A stretch of DNA of 64,000 nt. Source: Hymenobacter ruricola. Lineage in GTDB: Bacteria; Bacteroidota; Bacteroidia; Cytophagales; Hymenobacteraceae. The position numbers and the translations under genes are program-made. The notes beneath the pieces are model-generated. The model worked only from the letters and a program-made list of their open reading frames with translations. It was not told where the DNA came from and ran no database searches. Positions within the stretch are counted from its first letter, which is position 1; each line of letters opens with the position of its first letter. The stretch lies in the NCBI RefSeq assembly GCF_015694525.1, contig NZ_JADQDM010000015.1, positions 1 through 64,000 of the forward strand. The letters run 5' to 3'. Shown here piece by piece: positions 34,195 to 42,844 of this stretch.

Positions 34195-34821
34195 TCACAC
34201 CCAGCCCTCGCGCACGGCCCGGGCCGCCAGCCCCACCACCGTGCGTGCGCCCGTCTTCTGCAGCAGGTTGCGGCGGTGGCTTTCCACGGTGCGCACGTTG
34301 ATGAACAGGCGGGCCGCAATTTCCTCGTTGCAGCAGTCTTCCACCACCAGGCGCAGCACCTCCAACTCGCGGCGGCTAAAACGGCCCACAACGGCATAAG
34401 GCGGCACTATCTGGGGCGGCCCCGGGCTGTAGTTCCCGGTCGGGGCGTGCAGCCAGGGCGCCAGCGCCGCCGCCAGGGCGTGCGGCGGCACGTGCGCGGG
34501 CATGAGCAGGCGGGTGCCCGGCCAGGCCCGCGCGTCGGCGCGCTGGGCCGGCGTGCCCGGGTCGGCCAGCACGAGCAGGCGCTGGGCAGGCCGGGCGCGG
34601 CGCAGGCTGGCGAGCAGCGCCGTCAGGTTGAGCCCCGGCAGGGCGCCGTCGAGCACCAGCAGCCCAAAGGCGTGTTGGGTCATCAGTTCGGCAGCCTCCG
34701 CGGCGTTGGCCGTGAGGGTTAGGCGCAGGGCGGGGCATTGCTCCCGTAGCACGGCCAGCAACCCCTGCCGAAACAGGGTAGGCATGGCGGCCACCAGGGC
34801 CGTTGGGGTAGAACTAAGCAT
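34195..34821 (-). CDS. LuxR/NarL-type response regulator with degenerate receiver
   Basis: 208 residues. The receiver domain (1-120) keeps the phospho-acceptor-like Asp58 (LLVLDGALPG), but the acidic pair normally at the end of strand 1 is replaced by Ala11-Ala12 (ALVAAMPTLFRQGL), and the conserved Lys near 107 is lost (RLLMPAH). The C-terminal LuxR helix-turn-helix is intact: FSRRELEVLRLVVEDCCNEEIAARLF, then VRTVESHRRNLLQKTGARTVVGL. No histidine kinase is adjacent. It may act without phosphorylation or bind a ligand. Divergent spacing to the peptidase side holds an AT-rich stretch (34915-34990). Confidence 0.88.
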   Translation of the reverse strand: MLSSTPTALVAAMPTLFRQGLLAVLREQCPALRLTLTANAAEAAELMTQHAFGLLVLDGALPGLNLTALLASLRRARPAQRLLVLADPGTPAQRADARAWPGTRLLMPAHVPPHALAAALAPWLHAPTGNYSPGPPQIVPPYAVVGRFSRRELEVLRLVVEDCCNEEIAARLFINVRTVESHRRNLLQKTGARTVVGLAARAVREGWV

Positions 34822-35015
34822 GGCGGGCAGAAAAGAGGTTCAACCCCACCGCGCCGCCGCGCCGCAAAGCGCCAGCCGAAGCGAAGGGTTAGTACAGGAA
34901 AGGTCTGCGCAAAATATGCATCATAATTTAATTATCAATAATTATTATTTTATATGTACTAATTTTAAGAATTGTCTGTTGCGGGCATATTTGAGTGGGT
35001 TGAAAACAACCGGAC

Positions 35016-35055
35016 ACAAAAAACGCCGCCCTGCAAGCAAGGCGGCGTTTTTTGT
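35016..35055. terminator. Bidirectional intrinsic terminator
   Basis: Perfect 15-bp stem ACAAAAAACGCCGCC (35016-35030) with 35041-35055, loop CTGCAAGCAA, T6 on both strands. It lies 20 bp behind the zinc peptidase stop on the minus strand. Confidence 0.92.
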
Positions 35056-35074
35056 GCCCAGGAGAGCGAATGAG

Positions 35075-35752
35075 CTAGTTGCGGCGGCTGCCGCCCAGGA
35101 AAATGCTGACGTAGTACAGCAGCGTGGCCAGCGAACTGATGGCCGCCACCACGTAGGTCATGGCAGCCCACCAGAGGGCGTCTTTGGCCATGGCGTGCTC
35201 CTGGGTGGTCACCACGCCGCGCTGGTCCATCCAGGCCAGGGCGCGGCGCGAGGCGTCGAACTCCACCGGCAGGGTCACGAACGAGAACAGGGTGGTGAGC
35301 GAAAACAGCACAATGCCCACGCCCAGCGGAATTACGGAGCGGTTGACCATGTACACGCCGGCTATCAAAATCCAGGGCATCCACTTCGACACGGCGCTCA
35401 GGGCCGGCACCATGGCCGAGCGGAACTGCAGCATGGAATACGCCGTGGCGTGCTGCACGGCGTGGCCGCACTCGTGGGCCGCAATGGCCGCCGACGCCGC
35501 GCTGCGCTCGGCGTACACGCCCTCGCTCAGGTTCACGGTTTTGTCGGTGGGGTTGTAGTGGTCGGTGAGGCGGCCCTCGGTGCTGATGATGCGCACGTCG
35601 GTGATGCCGTGGTCGGCCAGCATGAGCTCGGCCACCTGGGCACCTGTCAAATTGGCTTGCAGGCCTACTTGGGCGTACTGCCGGAACTTGCTGCGCAGGC
35701 GCCACTGAATGCCCGCGCTCACCAGCATCAGCAGAATCAATAGGATAATCAT
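35075..35752 (-). CDS. Neutral zinc metallopeptidase, YugP family
   Basis: 225 residues. N-terminal membrane helix (1-15), then GLQANLTGAQVAELML and the zinc site HECGH at 93-97 within AAIAAHECGHAVQHATAY. Further membrane helices lie at about 125-165 and 200-220. PVEFDASRRALAWM supplies the third-ligand region (Glu in VEFDAS). Family Zn_peptidase_2 members are membrane-embedded peptidases; substrates are unknown. It is followed on the minus strand by the terminator at 35016 and preceded by rfaE2 with 26 bp between. Confidence 0.92.
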   Translation of the reverse strand: MIILLILLMLVSAGIQWRLRSKFRQYAQVGLQANLTGAQVAELMLADHGITDVRIISTEGRLTDHYNPTDKTVNLSEGVYAERSAASAAIAAHECGHAVQHATAYSMLQFRSAMVPALSAVSKWMPWILIAGVYMVNRSVIPLGVGIVLFSLTTLFSFVTLPVEFDASRRALAWMDQRGVVTTQEHAMAKDALWWAAMTYVVAAISSLATLLYYVSIFLGGSRRN

Positions 35753-35778
35753 GACAAAAAGGGAGAAGGTGAGAAACG

Positions 35779-36258
35779 CTACGAGGAGTGCAAAATGCGC
35801 TCCACGATGCGGGACGTGCTGTAGCCCGGCACCAGGGGCACGGTCAGCACTGCGCCGCCCCTGTTCAACACCACTTCGTGCCCCACAATTCCTTCAATGC
35901 TGTAGTCGTCGCCCTTCACCAGCACGTCGGGCTGCACCAGCTCGATGAGGGCCAGCGGCGTGGGCTCGCCAAACAGCACTACCGCGTCCACAAACGCCAG
36001 GGCGGCCAGAATCCGGGCCCGCGCATCTTCGTCCTGAATGGGCCGGCCCGGCTTGAGGGCGCCCACCGACGCATCGGTGTTCAGGCCCACCACCAGGGCG
36101 TCGCCCAGGTGCCGGGCCCGCTCCAAGTAGTCGACGTGGCCGAGGTGCAGCAGGTCGAAGCAGCCGTTGGTGAACACCACTTTGCGCCCGGCAGCGCGCC
36201 ACGCGGCCACGGTGGCCGGCAGCTGCTCACGGTTCAGAATTTTATCTTTGGTCCACAT
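35779..36258 (-). CDS. rfaE2: D-glycero-beta-D-manno-heptose 1-phosphate adenylyltransferase
   Basis: 159 residues, the cytidylyltransferase-like fold alone, without the HldE kinase half. FTNGCFDLLHLGHVDYLERAR (29-49) contains the HxGH nucleotide-binding motif at 38-41; VGLNTDASVGALKPGRP, VKGDDYS and the end GYSTSRIVERIL (the TTS/STS-I motif) fit the family. It makes ADP-heptose for lipopolysaccharide core. The kinase must be encoded elsewhere. A palindromic repeat (36267-36348) separates it from the flippase-like gene. Confidence 0.92.
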   Translation of the reverse strand: MWTKDKILNREQLPATVAAWRAAGRKVVFTNGCFDLLHLGHVDYLERARHLGDALVVGLNTDASVGALKPGRPIQDEDARARILAALAFVDAVVLFGEPTPLALIELVQPDVLVKGDDYSIEGIVGHEVVLNRGGAVLTVPLVPGYSTSRIVERILHSS

Positions 36259-36266
36259 AGGAATTG

Positions 36267-36348
36267 AATTATGAATTATGAGTTAGGAATTATGAATTGA
36301 GTCCTGAGCACCTTGACGCAACAGTGGCACAACTCATAATTCATAATT
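36267..36348. repeat. Inverted repeat with heptamer-type arms (AATTATG family, copy 2)
   Basis: AATTATGAATTATGAGTT at 36267-36284 and inverted at 36331-36348; the same 18-mer as at 12198-12215. Extra AATTATG words continue on both sides (to 36299 and 36363), and the downstream part supplies the last codons and TGA stop (36355-36357) of the flippase-like gene. Confidence 0.9.
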
Positions 36349-36354
36349 TTCAAT

Positions 36355-37404
36355 TCATAATTCTGTTGTCAGCGGTTCGTCGGCAATGGCTTCGGCTTCG
36401 GCGGCTACGCTGCCTTTGTCGGCCGCGGCCACGGCGACGAAGCTGATGCCGCCCATGAGCACCACTAGCAGCGTTTGGGCGCCGTGCACCACCAGGGCAT
36501 AGGCAATGCCGGCCTCTTTGCTGATGCCGTACACAATGAGCACGCCCTGCACCAGCACGTGGAAAGGCCCGATGCCGCCCGCCACCGGCGCCGCCATCCC
36601 AAACGCCCCGAACGTGAGCACGGCCAGCCCGGCGCGCATGTCGAGGTTGTAGGTTTCGGGAAAGCAGAAGAACGCCAGGTAGTCCATCAGGTAATATATG
36701 CCCCAGGTGAAGAGGGTGTGGAAGATGAACAACCACTTGTTTTCCAGCTTCAGCACGCTGAACACGCCGGCCAGCAAGCCCTTCACAAACAGCACCGCTT
36801 TGTTGAAGAAGGCATTCTGCCGCAGCCGCTCCAGGTTGCGAAACAGCGCAAAGCCCGCCACAATCAGCAGAATGAAGCCCACCACGGCCGCGATAACGAG
36901 CGGCAGCGGGTTGCGGGCCAGCGTCTCGTAGCGCCCGCCCAGGATTTCCACCGTCACGAATTTCCAGAAGGTTTGGAAATCAAGCAGCAGCAAGGTGCTC
37001 AGCAGGCCCAGCAGCACTAGCACGTCAATCACGCGCTCGGTCACCACCGTGCCGATGGCCACCTGCACCGGCACGCCGCTCGTGCGCCGCAGCACCGAGC
37101 AGCGAATGACTTCGCCCATGCGCGGCAGCACCAGGTTGGCCAGGTAGCCCACCATCATGGCGTGGTACACGGGCCAGTAGGGCGCTGGGGTTTGCGAAGC
37201 CTTGAGCTGCATCTGCCAGCGGTAGGCGCGGCTGAAGTAGCCCAGCGTGGACAGCGACAGCGTGAGGGCCAGCCAGAAATAGTTGGCCGTGGCGATGTAG
37301 TGCCCGATGCGCGAAAGGTCCTGCCCTCGCACCGCGTACCACATCAGCGCGCCCGAAATGCTCAGCAGCAGCGCGTATTTGAGAATGTTTAGAAACGCTT
37401 TCAA
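36355..37404 (-). CDS. Flippase-like membrane protein (lysylphosphatidylglycerol synthase transmembrane / UPF0104 family)
   Basis: About 349 residues with eight or so membrane helices. The family signature GYLANLVLPRMGEVIRCSVL and GTVVTERVIDVLVLLGLL are clear, and AFGMAAPVAGGIGPFHVLVQGVL is the later conserved block. TTG at 37404 (LKAFLNILKY) was chosen since the first membrane helix follows directly; the open frame extends upstream into the panC end but is not protein-like there. A TACCTTTG box (minus strand, near 37462-37455) could drive it. Role likely in lipid or polyprenyl-sugar translocation. The C-terminal residues TTEL come from repeat DNA. Confidence 0.82.
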   Translation of the reverse strand: MKAFLNILKYALLLSISGALMWYAVRGQDLSRIGHYIATANYFWLALTLSLSTLGYFSRAYRWQMQLKASQTPAPYWPVYHAMMVGYLANLVLPRMGEVIRCSVLRRTSGVPVQVAIGTVVTERVIDVLVLLGLLSTLLLLDFQTFWKFVTVEILGGRYETLARNPLPLVIAAVVGFILLIVAGFALFRNLERLRQNAFFNKAVLFVKGLLAGVFSVLKLENKWLFIFHTLFTWGIYYLMDYLAFFCFPETYNLDMRAGLAVLTFGAFGMAAPVAGGIGPFHVLVQGVLIVYGISKEAGIAYALVVHGAQTLLVVLMGGISFVAVAAADKGSVAAEAEAIADEPLTTEL

Positions 37405-37492
37405 TCGAAAATCAGAATAACCAATGGCGCAAATGGAGGAACAGGAATCGCCGCAAAGGTAAAACGCACTTGCCCCGGCACCGCGGCCCTCT

Positions 37493-38338
37493 CTATTCCA
37501 CCACCACGTTGTCAATCAGCCGCACGCCGCCCAGGTGCGCCGCCAGGCACAGCACCACGGCCCGGCCGGCGGCGTAGTCGGCCAGCGGCTGCAGGGTTTG
37601 GGCGTCGGCCACTTCCACGTACTCGGGCGTGAGCAGGGGCTCTTGGGCCAGGGCGGCTTCGGCGGAGGCGCGCACCTGGGCGGGCGGCACGCCCTGGCGC
37701 ACCTGGGCGGCGGCGGCCTGCAGCACTTGGTGCAGCAGCGGCGCGGCGGCGCGGGCGGGCGCATCGAGCCGGCGGTTGCGCGAGGACATGGCCAGCCCGT
37801 CGGCCTCCCGAATGGTCGGGCAAGTCACGATTTCGAGGTCAAAGGACAAGTCGGCCACCAGCTGGCGGATGACGGCCACTTGCTGCCAGTCCTTCTGCCC
37901 GAAATACGCCCGGTGCGGCCGCGCCATGTGGAACAATTTGCTCACCACCGTGGCCACGCCGTTGAAATGCCCGGGGCGGTGCGCCCCTTCCATCACCCGC
38001 TCCAGGTCGCCAAAATCGAACCGCAGCACGGCCGGCTGCGGGTACATTTCCTCCACCGAAGGCACAAACAACGCCGTGCAGCCGGCGGGCTCCAGGAGGG
38101 CCGCGTCGGCTTCGGGCACGCGGGGGTAGAGGCGAAAGTCTTCGGCGTTGTTGAACTGCGTGGGGTTGACGAAAAGGCTGACCACCACCACGTCGCAATC
38201 AGTTCGGGCGGCTTGCACCAGCTGCAGGTGGCCGTCGTGCAGGGCCCCCATGGTGGGCACCAGGCCGATGCGTTGGCCGGCCCCGCGGGCGTGTTCGGTG
38301 TAGGCGTGCAACCCGGCGGCGGTCGTGAGTATCTGCAT
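37493..38338 (-). CDS. panC: Pantoate--beta-alanine ligase
   Basis: 281 residues. PTMGALHDGHLQLVQAA (HxGH-type nucleotide motif HDGH), VVVVSLFVNPTQFN, FGQKDWQQVAVIRQLV (the KDxQQ motif) and READGLAMSSRN are all present and intact. It condenses pantoate with beta-alanine using ATP, the last step of pantothenate synthesis. With coaE at 16913 this is the second CoA-pathway gene in the window. It is divergent from the GT5-like gene, the usual order in Bacteroidota. Confidence 0.95.
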   Translation of the reverse strand: MQILTTAAGLHAYTEHARGAGQRIGLVPTMGALHDGHLQLVQAARTDCDVVVVSLFVNPTQFNNAEDFRLYPRVPEADAALLEPAGCTALFVPSVEEMYPQPAVLRFDFGDLERVMEGAHRPGHFNGVATVVSKLFHMARPHRAYFGQKDWQQVAVIRQLVADLSFDLEIVTCPTIREADGLAMSSRNRRLDAPARAAAPLLHQVLQAAAAQVRQGVPPAQVRASAEAALAQEPLLTPEYVEVADAQTLQPLADYAAGRAVVLCLAAHLGGVRLIDNVVVE

Positions 38339-38380
38339 AGAAGAGGAAGGCTATTGGACAGGCCCCCGGCATGATTTATG

Positions 38381-38411
38381 TTGATTTTCCGCCCAAAATT
38401 GTTTAATTTTG
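38381..38411 (+). promoter_or_regulatory. Bacteroidota-type promoter TTG-N20-TAATTTTG
   Basis: TTG at 38381-38383 and TAATTTTG at 38404-38411, a full match to TAnnTTTG, with 20 bases between. It lies 45 bases before the ATG at 38457 and should drive the GT5-like / DUF4270 / glmS genes. Confidence 0.75.
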
Positions 38412-38456
38412 TGCACCCATAGCATGGCCTTGTCCCATTCTCTTCAATAATCCATT

Positions 38457-39269
38457 ATGTCGAAGCTACGAATCCTCTACGCGGCCACCGAAATTGACCC
38501 CTTTCTGCAGACCACGAAAGTGGCTGAAATGCTCCGGCGCCTACCCGCCAGCATGCAGGAGATGGGCTGCGAAATTCGGATTTTTGTGCCCCGTTTCGGC
38601 ATCATCAACGAGCGCAAAAACCGGCTGCACGAGGTAGTGCGCCTCTCGGGCATCAACATCGCCGTGGGCGATGACGAAAAGCCCCTGGTCATCAAGGTGG
38701 CCTCCATTCCGACGGCCAAGTTGCAGGTTTATTTTATCGATAACGAAGACTATTTCCACCGCAAGTCGGCGCTGGTCGACAAAAATGACAAGTTTTACGC
38801 CGACAACGACGAGCGCGCCATTTTCTTCTGCAAAGGTGTGTTGGAGACGGTGAAGAAACTAGGCTGGTCGCCGAATATTGTGCACTGCTCGGACTGGATG
38901 ACCGGTTTGATTCCGCTGTACCTGAAAACGACCTACAAGAAGGACCCGGTGTTCAAGGACGCCAAGTCGGTGTTCTCGATTTACAACAACGAGTTCAACG
39001 ACAAATTTGAGGGCAACATCTTGGAAAAAGCGAAGATGCTCGACATCGACGACCAGATGCTGGCCTCGCTCAAATCCGCTGATTTCAGCGGCTTTATCAA
39101 AATGGGCATGGAGTACGCCGACACCGTGGTGCGGTCCGACGAGGACTTCAGCGAAAACATGAACGGCATGTTCCACGAATACGCCCTGCACAACAAGCTC
39201 AGCCAGGTAGCCACCGACGAAAACCTGCACACTTCCTACCTAGCGCTTTACAATGAATTGGCTAACTAG
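38457..39269 (+). CDS. Short GT5 glycogen/starch synthase-like protein (N-terminal domain only)
   Basis: 270 residues, about half a normal glycogen synthase. It begins KLRILYAATEIDPF like GT5 enzymes, but the ADP-glucose-binding KxGG motif that should follow is replaced by TTKVAEMLRRLP (Lys21 kept, glycines lost). IRIFVPRFGIINERKNRLH, VYFIDNEDYF, VHCSDWMTGLIPLYLK and FSIYNNEF follow the family. The C-terminal nucleotide-binding domain is absent. This short form is conserved between panC and DUF4270/glmS in Bacteroidota, so it is probably a regulator or binding protein and not an active synthase. It overlaps the next gene by 17 bases. Confidence 0.85.
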   Translation: MSKLRILYAATEIDPFLQTTKVAEMLRRLPASMQEMGCEIRIFVPRFGIINERKNRLHEVVRLSGINIAVGDDEKPLVIKVASIPTAKLQVYFIDNEDYFHRKSALVDKNDKFYADNDERAIFFCKGVLETVKKLGWSPNIVHCSDWMTGLIPLYLKTTYKKDPVFKDAKSVFSIYNNEFNDKFEGNILEKAKMLDIDDQMLASLKSADFSGFIKMGMEYADTVVRSDEDFSENMNGMFHEYALHNKLSQVATDENLHTSYLALYNELAN

Positions 39270-40800
39270 CCGCAGTGCCCCCCTCGTGGCTTTGGCCGCC
39301 TTGGCGCTGGCCAGCTGCGACACCGGCACGGACTTGAACGTTGACCTGCCCGACACCACGGCCGTCAGCACCGAATACAAAGACATTCCCCTGGAGGTGA
39401 GCACCGTGCGCTTGTCGCCAGTGGAAACCATCAAAACCAATCAATTTCTGGTGGGCCGCCTGGCCGACAACGTGGCCGGCCTGACCACGGCGGGTGCGTA
39501 TTTCAACGTCATCGACGCGCGCGATGTGAATACGGCGTTGGCGGTCACCGGCATTGTTCCCACCGATTCGTTGCCCTCAGTGTTTACTGCACCGGCGCTG
39601 GACTCGGTAGTGCTGGTGATGGGCTACGACCGCGTGTATGGCAGCGCCGTTACTCCGGCCCGCTTCGACCTGTTCAAGCTCGCGGCACCGCTCGACGAGC
39701 GGGAAGTGTACAACAGTAGCAGCACGGCAACCCGCGGGGCAACCATCGCGCAGGACCTGCGCAGCCGCCTCGACCGGACCCAGACGGTGGCCACGGCCGC
39801 CGTCGACGCTACCACCACCACGCCGGCCATTCCGGCGGGCACCACCGTGGTGCCCGACCCCACCGTGCGACTGTTATTGCAACGCACGGCGGTGCCGGCT
39901 TCGGGAAGCACCCCGGCGATTCCGGGCGTTACCTCGGGGTTCTCCAGCGATTTGTTTGACCAACTCAAAGTGGCCGGCTTCAACCAGACCAAGCTGGACG
40001 CCCTTCTCGGCGGGCTGGCCGTGCTGCCCAATGCCAACCACACCGGCAGCATTATCAGCTTCAGCAAGGCGTATAAACAGCGCATTCTGCTGTATTACCA
40101 TCACAGCAAATCCCCTCCTACGTATTCCAGCACGTATTCCATCTACTTTGGCCCGGCGTACAGCAGTATAAGCTCCGGCTACACTTCCTCGCGCGACCCG
40201 CGCTACTTCACCAACATCGAAACCATGCTGCCGCCGGCCCTGTCGGTCCTGTCGGCGCGCTCGGGGGCGGTGCCTCCTGCCGTGCTGGGCGGCACCAGCT
40301 ACGTGCAGGAAGGCACCGGCCTGGCCACCCGCGTGCTGATGCAGGGCCGCGTGACACTGAAACGCCTGGTGGGCTCGGCCGATACCACGGGGGTCATCAT
40401 CAACCGGGCCGAAATCCTGGTGCCCATCAAGCCCTTCACCAATGCCTTGTACGGCAACCCTAGCCAGCTGTATGCGGTGGAAGTAGACGCCAACAACAAC
40501 GTGTTGCAGCGCATCATCAACTTCCTGCCCACCGACCGGGTTGTGCAGGCCGACGGCGCCGACCCGCAGTCGGCGGGCGCCCCCACATTGGGTGTGCTCA
40601 ACGCCACGGGGGCGCAGTCGTACTACGCGGTGCCGGTCACGTCCTACATGCAGGCTTACTTCTACAACAAGTTGGGCACCGTGCCCGCCGCCCTGGTGCT
40701 GGCGCCCAACATTCGGGCGTCTACGGGGCTGGCACTGAACCGGGCGGCACTCGACGCGGCCAACATCCGGCTCCGCGTATATTATTCAAAGAAACAGTAA
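39253..40800 (+). CDS. DUF4270 lipoprotein
   Basis: 515 residues. Lipobox LASC puts the lipidated Cys at 22. The rest is a large beta-rich surface or periplasmic domain: LNVDLPDTTAVSTEYKDIPL, QFLVGRLADNVAGLTTAGAY, DSVVLVMGYDRVYG, and later YVQEGTGLATRVLMQGRV. A low-complexity Thr/Ala/Pro stretch lies about 180-220. Family function unknown. Its overlap with the GT5-like gene and its position before glmS are the usual context. Confidence 0.9.
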   Translation: MNWLTSRSAPLVALAALALASCDTGTDLNVDLPDTTAVSTEYKDIPLEVSTVRLSPVETIKTNQFLVGRLADNVAGLTTAGAYFNVIDARDVNTALAVTGIVPTDSLPSVFTAPALDSVVLVMGYDRVYGSAVTPARFDLFKLAAPLDEREVYNSSSTATRGATIAQDLRSRLDRTQTVATAAVDATTTTPAIPAGTTVVPDPTVRLLLQRTAVPASGSTPAIPGVTSGFSSDLFDQLKVAGFNQTKLDALLGGLAVLPNANHTGSIISFSKAYKQRILLYYHHSKSPPTYSSTYSIYFGPAYSSISSGYTSSRDPRYFTNIETMLPPALSVLSARSGAVPPAVLGGTSYVQEGTGLATRVLMQGRVTLKRLVGSADTTGVIINRAEILVPIKPFTNALYGNPSQLYAVEVDANNNVLQRIINFLPTDRVVQADGADPQSAGAPTLGVLNATGAQSYYAVPVTSYMQAYFYNKLGTVPAALVLAPNIRASTGLALNRAALDAANIRLRVYYSKKQ

Positions 40801-40872
40801 GTGCCCGGCAACGCCGGCACGGCGCAGGCCCGCTTCGTTTTAATTTTTACCCTTACTTAATCCCCATTTGCC

Positions 40873-42708
40873 ATGTGCGGCATTGTCGCTTACCTGGGCC
40901 ATCGCGAGGCCTGCCCCATAATTCTCAAAGGCTTGCACCGGCTCGAATACCGGGGCTACGATTCGGCGGGCGTTGCGCTGCTCAATGGGGAACTCAATGT
41001 GTACAAGAAAAAAGGCAAGGTCAGCGACCTCGAAGCCTTTATTGCTGAGAAAGACACCCACGCCAAAGTAGGCATGGGCCACACCCGCTGGGCCACCCAC
41101 GGCGAGCCCAACGACGAGAATGCCCACCCGCACTACTCCACCTCGGAGCGCATTGCCATCATCCACAATGGCATCATTGAGAATTACGCGGCCCTGAAAA
41201 CGCACTTGCAGCAGCAAGGCCACGTGTTTCATTCGGACACCGACACCGAAGTTTTCGTTAACCTGATTGAGGAAATTCAGAAGCAGAACTCCTGCTCGCT
41301 GGAAGAAGCCGTGCGCCTGGCCCTGCACGAAGTGGTGGGCGCCTACGCCATCGTGGTGCTCAGCAAGGACGCCCCCAACCAGCTCATTGCGGCCCGCAAA
41401 GGCTCGCCCATGGTCATCGGCATCGGTGAAGGCGAGTTCTTTATTGCCTCCGACGCGACGCCCATCATCGAGTACACCAACGAGGTGGTGTACGTGAACG
41501 ACTACGAGATTGTGGTCATTCGCGAAGGGCAGCTCGAAATCCGCTCGAAGGAAGACGTGAGCCAGACGCCTTACATCCAGAAGCTGGAAATGGAGCTCGA
41601 CAGCATCGAAAAGGGCGGCTACGAGCATTTCATGCTGAAAGAGATTTTTGAGCAGCCCCGCTCCATTCTCGACTCCATGCGCGGGCGCCTGGAGCTGGCG
41701 TCGGGCCACCTGAACATGGGCGGCATCCGGGCCTACGAGCAGAAGTTTGTGAATGCCCAGCGCATCATCATCGTGGCCTGCGGCACGAGCTGGCACGCCG
41801 GCCTGGTGGCCGAATACCTCATTGAGGACCTGGCCCGCATTCCGGTGGAAGTAGAGTACGCCTCGGAATTCCGCTACCGCAACCCGATTATCACGGAGCG
41901 CGACATCGTGATTGCCATTTCGCAAAGCGGCGAAACGGCCGATACCCTGGCCGCCATCGAGCTGGCCAAGAGCAAGGGCGCGACCATCTTCGGCGTGTGC
42001 AACGTGGTGGGCAGCAGCATTGCCCGCGCCACCGACGCCGGCGCCTATACCCACGCCGGCCCCGAAATCGGGGTGGCCTCCACCAAAGCCTTCACGGCCC
42101 AGGTGACGGTGCTCACGCTGCTGGCCATGATTATGGGGCAGAAGCGCGGCACCATCACCGATACCAAGCTGCGCGAGTTGATGGTGGAGCTGGACACCAT
42201 TCCGGCCAAAGTGACCAAAGCCCTGGAGCTGGACACCCAGATTCGCGAGATTGCCGAGGAATTCAAAGACGCCACCAATTTCCTGTACCTGGGCCGCGGC
42301 TACAACTTCCCCGTAGCCCTGGAAGGCGCGCTGAAGCTTAAGGAAATCAGCTACATCCACGCCGAGGGCTACCCCGCCGCCGAGATGAAGCACGGCCCCA
42401 TTGCCCTAATTGACGAAAACATGCCGATGGTGGTGATTGCCACCCGCGACAGCTCGTACGAGAAGGTGGTGAGCAACATTCAGGAAGTGAAAGCCCGCAA
42501 GGGCCGCATCATCGCGGTGGTGAGCGAAGGCGACAAAGTAATTCCGGCCATGGCCGAGTTCGTGATTGAAGTGCCCCACACCAGCGAAGTGCTGATGCCT
42601 TTGGTATCGGTGGTGCCGCTGCAGCTGCTGAGCTACCACATTGCCGTGCTGCGCGGCTGCAACGTGGACCAGCCCCGCAACCTCGCCAAATCGGTGACGG
42701 TGGAGTAA
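40873..42708 (+). CDS. glmS: Glutamine--fructose-6-phosphate aminotransferase (isomerizing)
   Basis: 611 residues. The N-terminal glutaminase domain starts with the nucleophile Cys2 (MCGIVAYLGHREA); GLHRLEYRGYDSAGVAL, HTRWATHGEPNDENAHPH and HNGIIENY are intact. Two SIS domains follow: ACGTSWHAGLVAEYLIED with ISQSGETADTLAA, and LGRGYNFPVALEGALKLKEISYIHAEGYPAAEMKHGP. The end is CNVDQPRNLAKSVTVE with the conserved KSVTVE. It makes glucosamine-6-phosphate for peptidoglycan and LPS. No glmS ribozyme was seen in the 72-bp leader. Confidence 0.97.
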   Translation: MCGIVAYLGHREACPIILKGLHRLEYRGYDSAGVALLNGELNVYKKKGKVSDLEAFIAEKDTHAKVGMGHTRWATHGEPNDENAHPHYSTSERIAIIHNGIIENYAALKTHLQQQGHVFHSDTDTEVFVNLIEEIQKQNSCSLEEAVRLALHEVVGAYAIVVLSKDAPNQLIAARKGSPMVIGIGEGEFFIASDATPIIEYTNEVVYVNDYEIVVIREGQLEIRSKEDVSQTPYIQKLEMELDSIEKGGYEHFMLKEIFEQPRSILDSMRGRLELASGHLNMGGIRAYEQKFVNAQRIIIVACGTSWHAGLVAEYLIEDLARIPVEVEYASEFRYRNPIITERDIVIAISQSGETADTLAAIELAKSKGATIFGVCNVVGSSIARATDAGAYTHAGPEIGVASTKAFTAQVTVLTLLAMIMGQKRGTITDTKLRELMVELDTIPAKVTKALELDTQIREIAEEFKDATNFLYLGRGYNFPVALEGALKLKEISYIHAEGYPAAEMKHGPIALIDENMPMVVIATRDSSYEKVVSNIQEVKARKGRIIAVVSEGDKVIPAMAEFVIEVPHTSEVLMPLVSVVPLQLLSYHIAVLRGCNVDQPRNLAKSVTVE

Positions 42709-42718
42709 GCGGTGAGTT

Positions 42719-42834
42719 GGTGAAATAGTGAAATGGTAAGCTTTTGATGCTTGCCTCAGGAAGCCGCTTCTGGAAACAGAAGCGGCTTCTCGCGTTATTT
42801 GCGCTGCCTAAACTCACCATTTCACTATTTCACC
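42719..42834. repeat. Inverted repeat with GTGAAAT-type arms around a hairpin
   Basis: Arms of 19 bp (GGTGAAATAGTGAAATGGT at 42719-42737; inverted at 42816-42834). Inside is a second perfect hairpin, 42760-42772 with 42777-42789 (GAAGCCGCTTCTG, loop GAAA). The inner stem lacks a T-tract. It fills the gap between glmS and the RidA gene. Confidence 0.88.
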
Positions 42835-42844
42835 GACCCACCGC

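Noticed and set aside
40801..40872. glmS ribozyme or riboswitch
   Set aside because: The leader is only 72 bp and shows no matching secondary structure.
42760..42789. Terminator behind glmS
   Set aside because: The stem is perfect but is followed by TCGCG rather than a T-run; it is listed only as part of the repeat.
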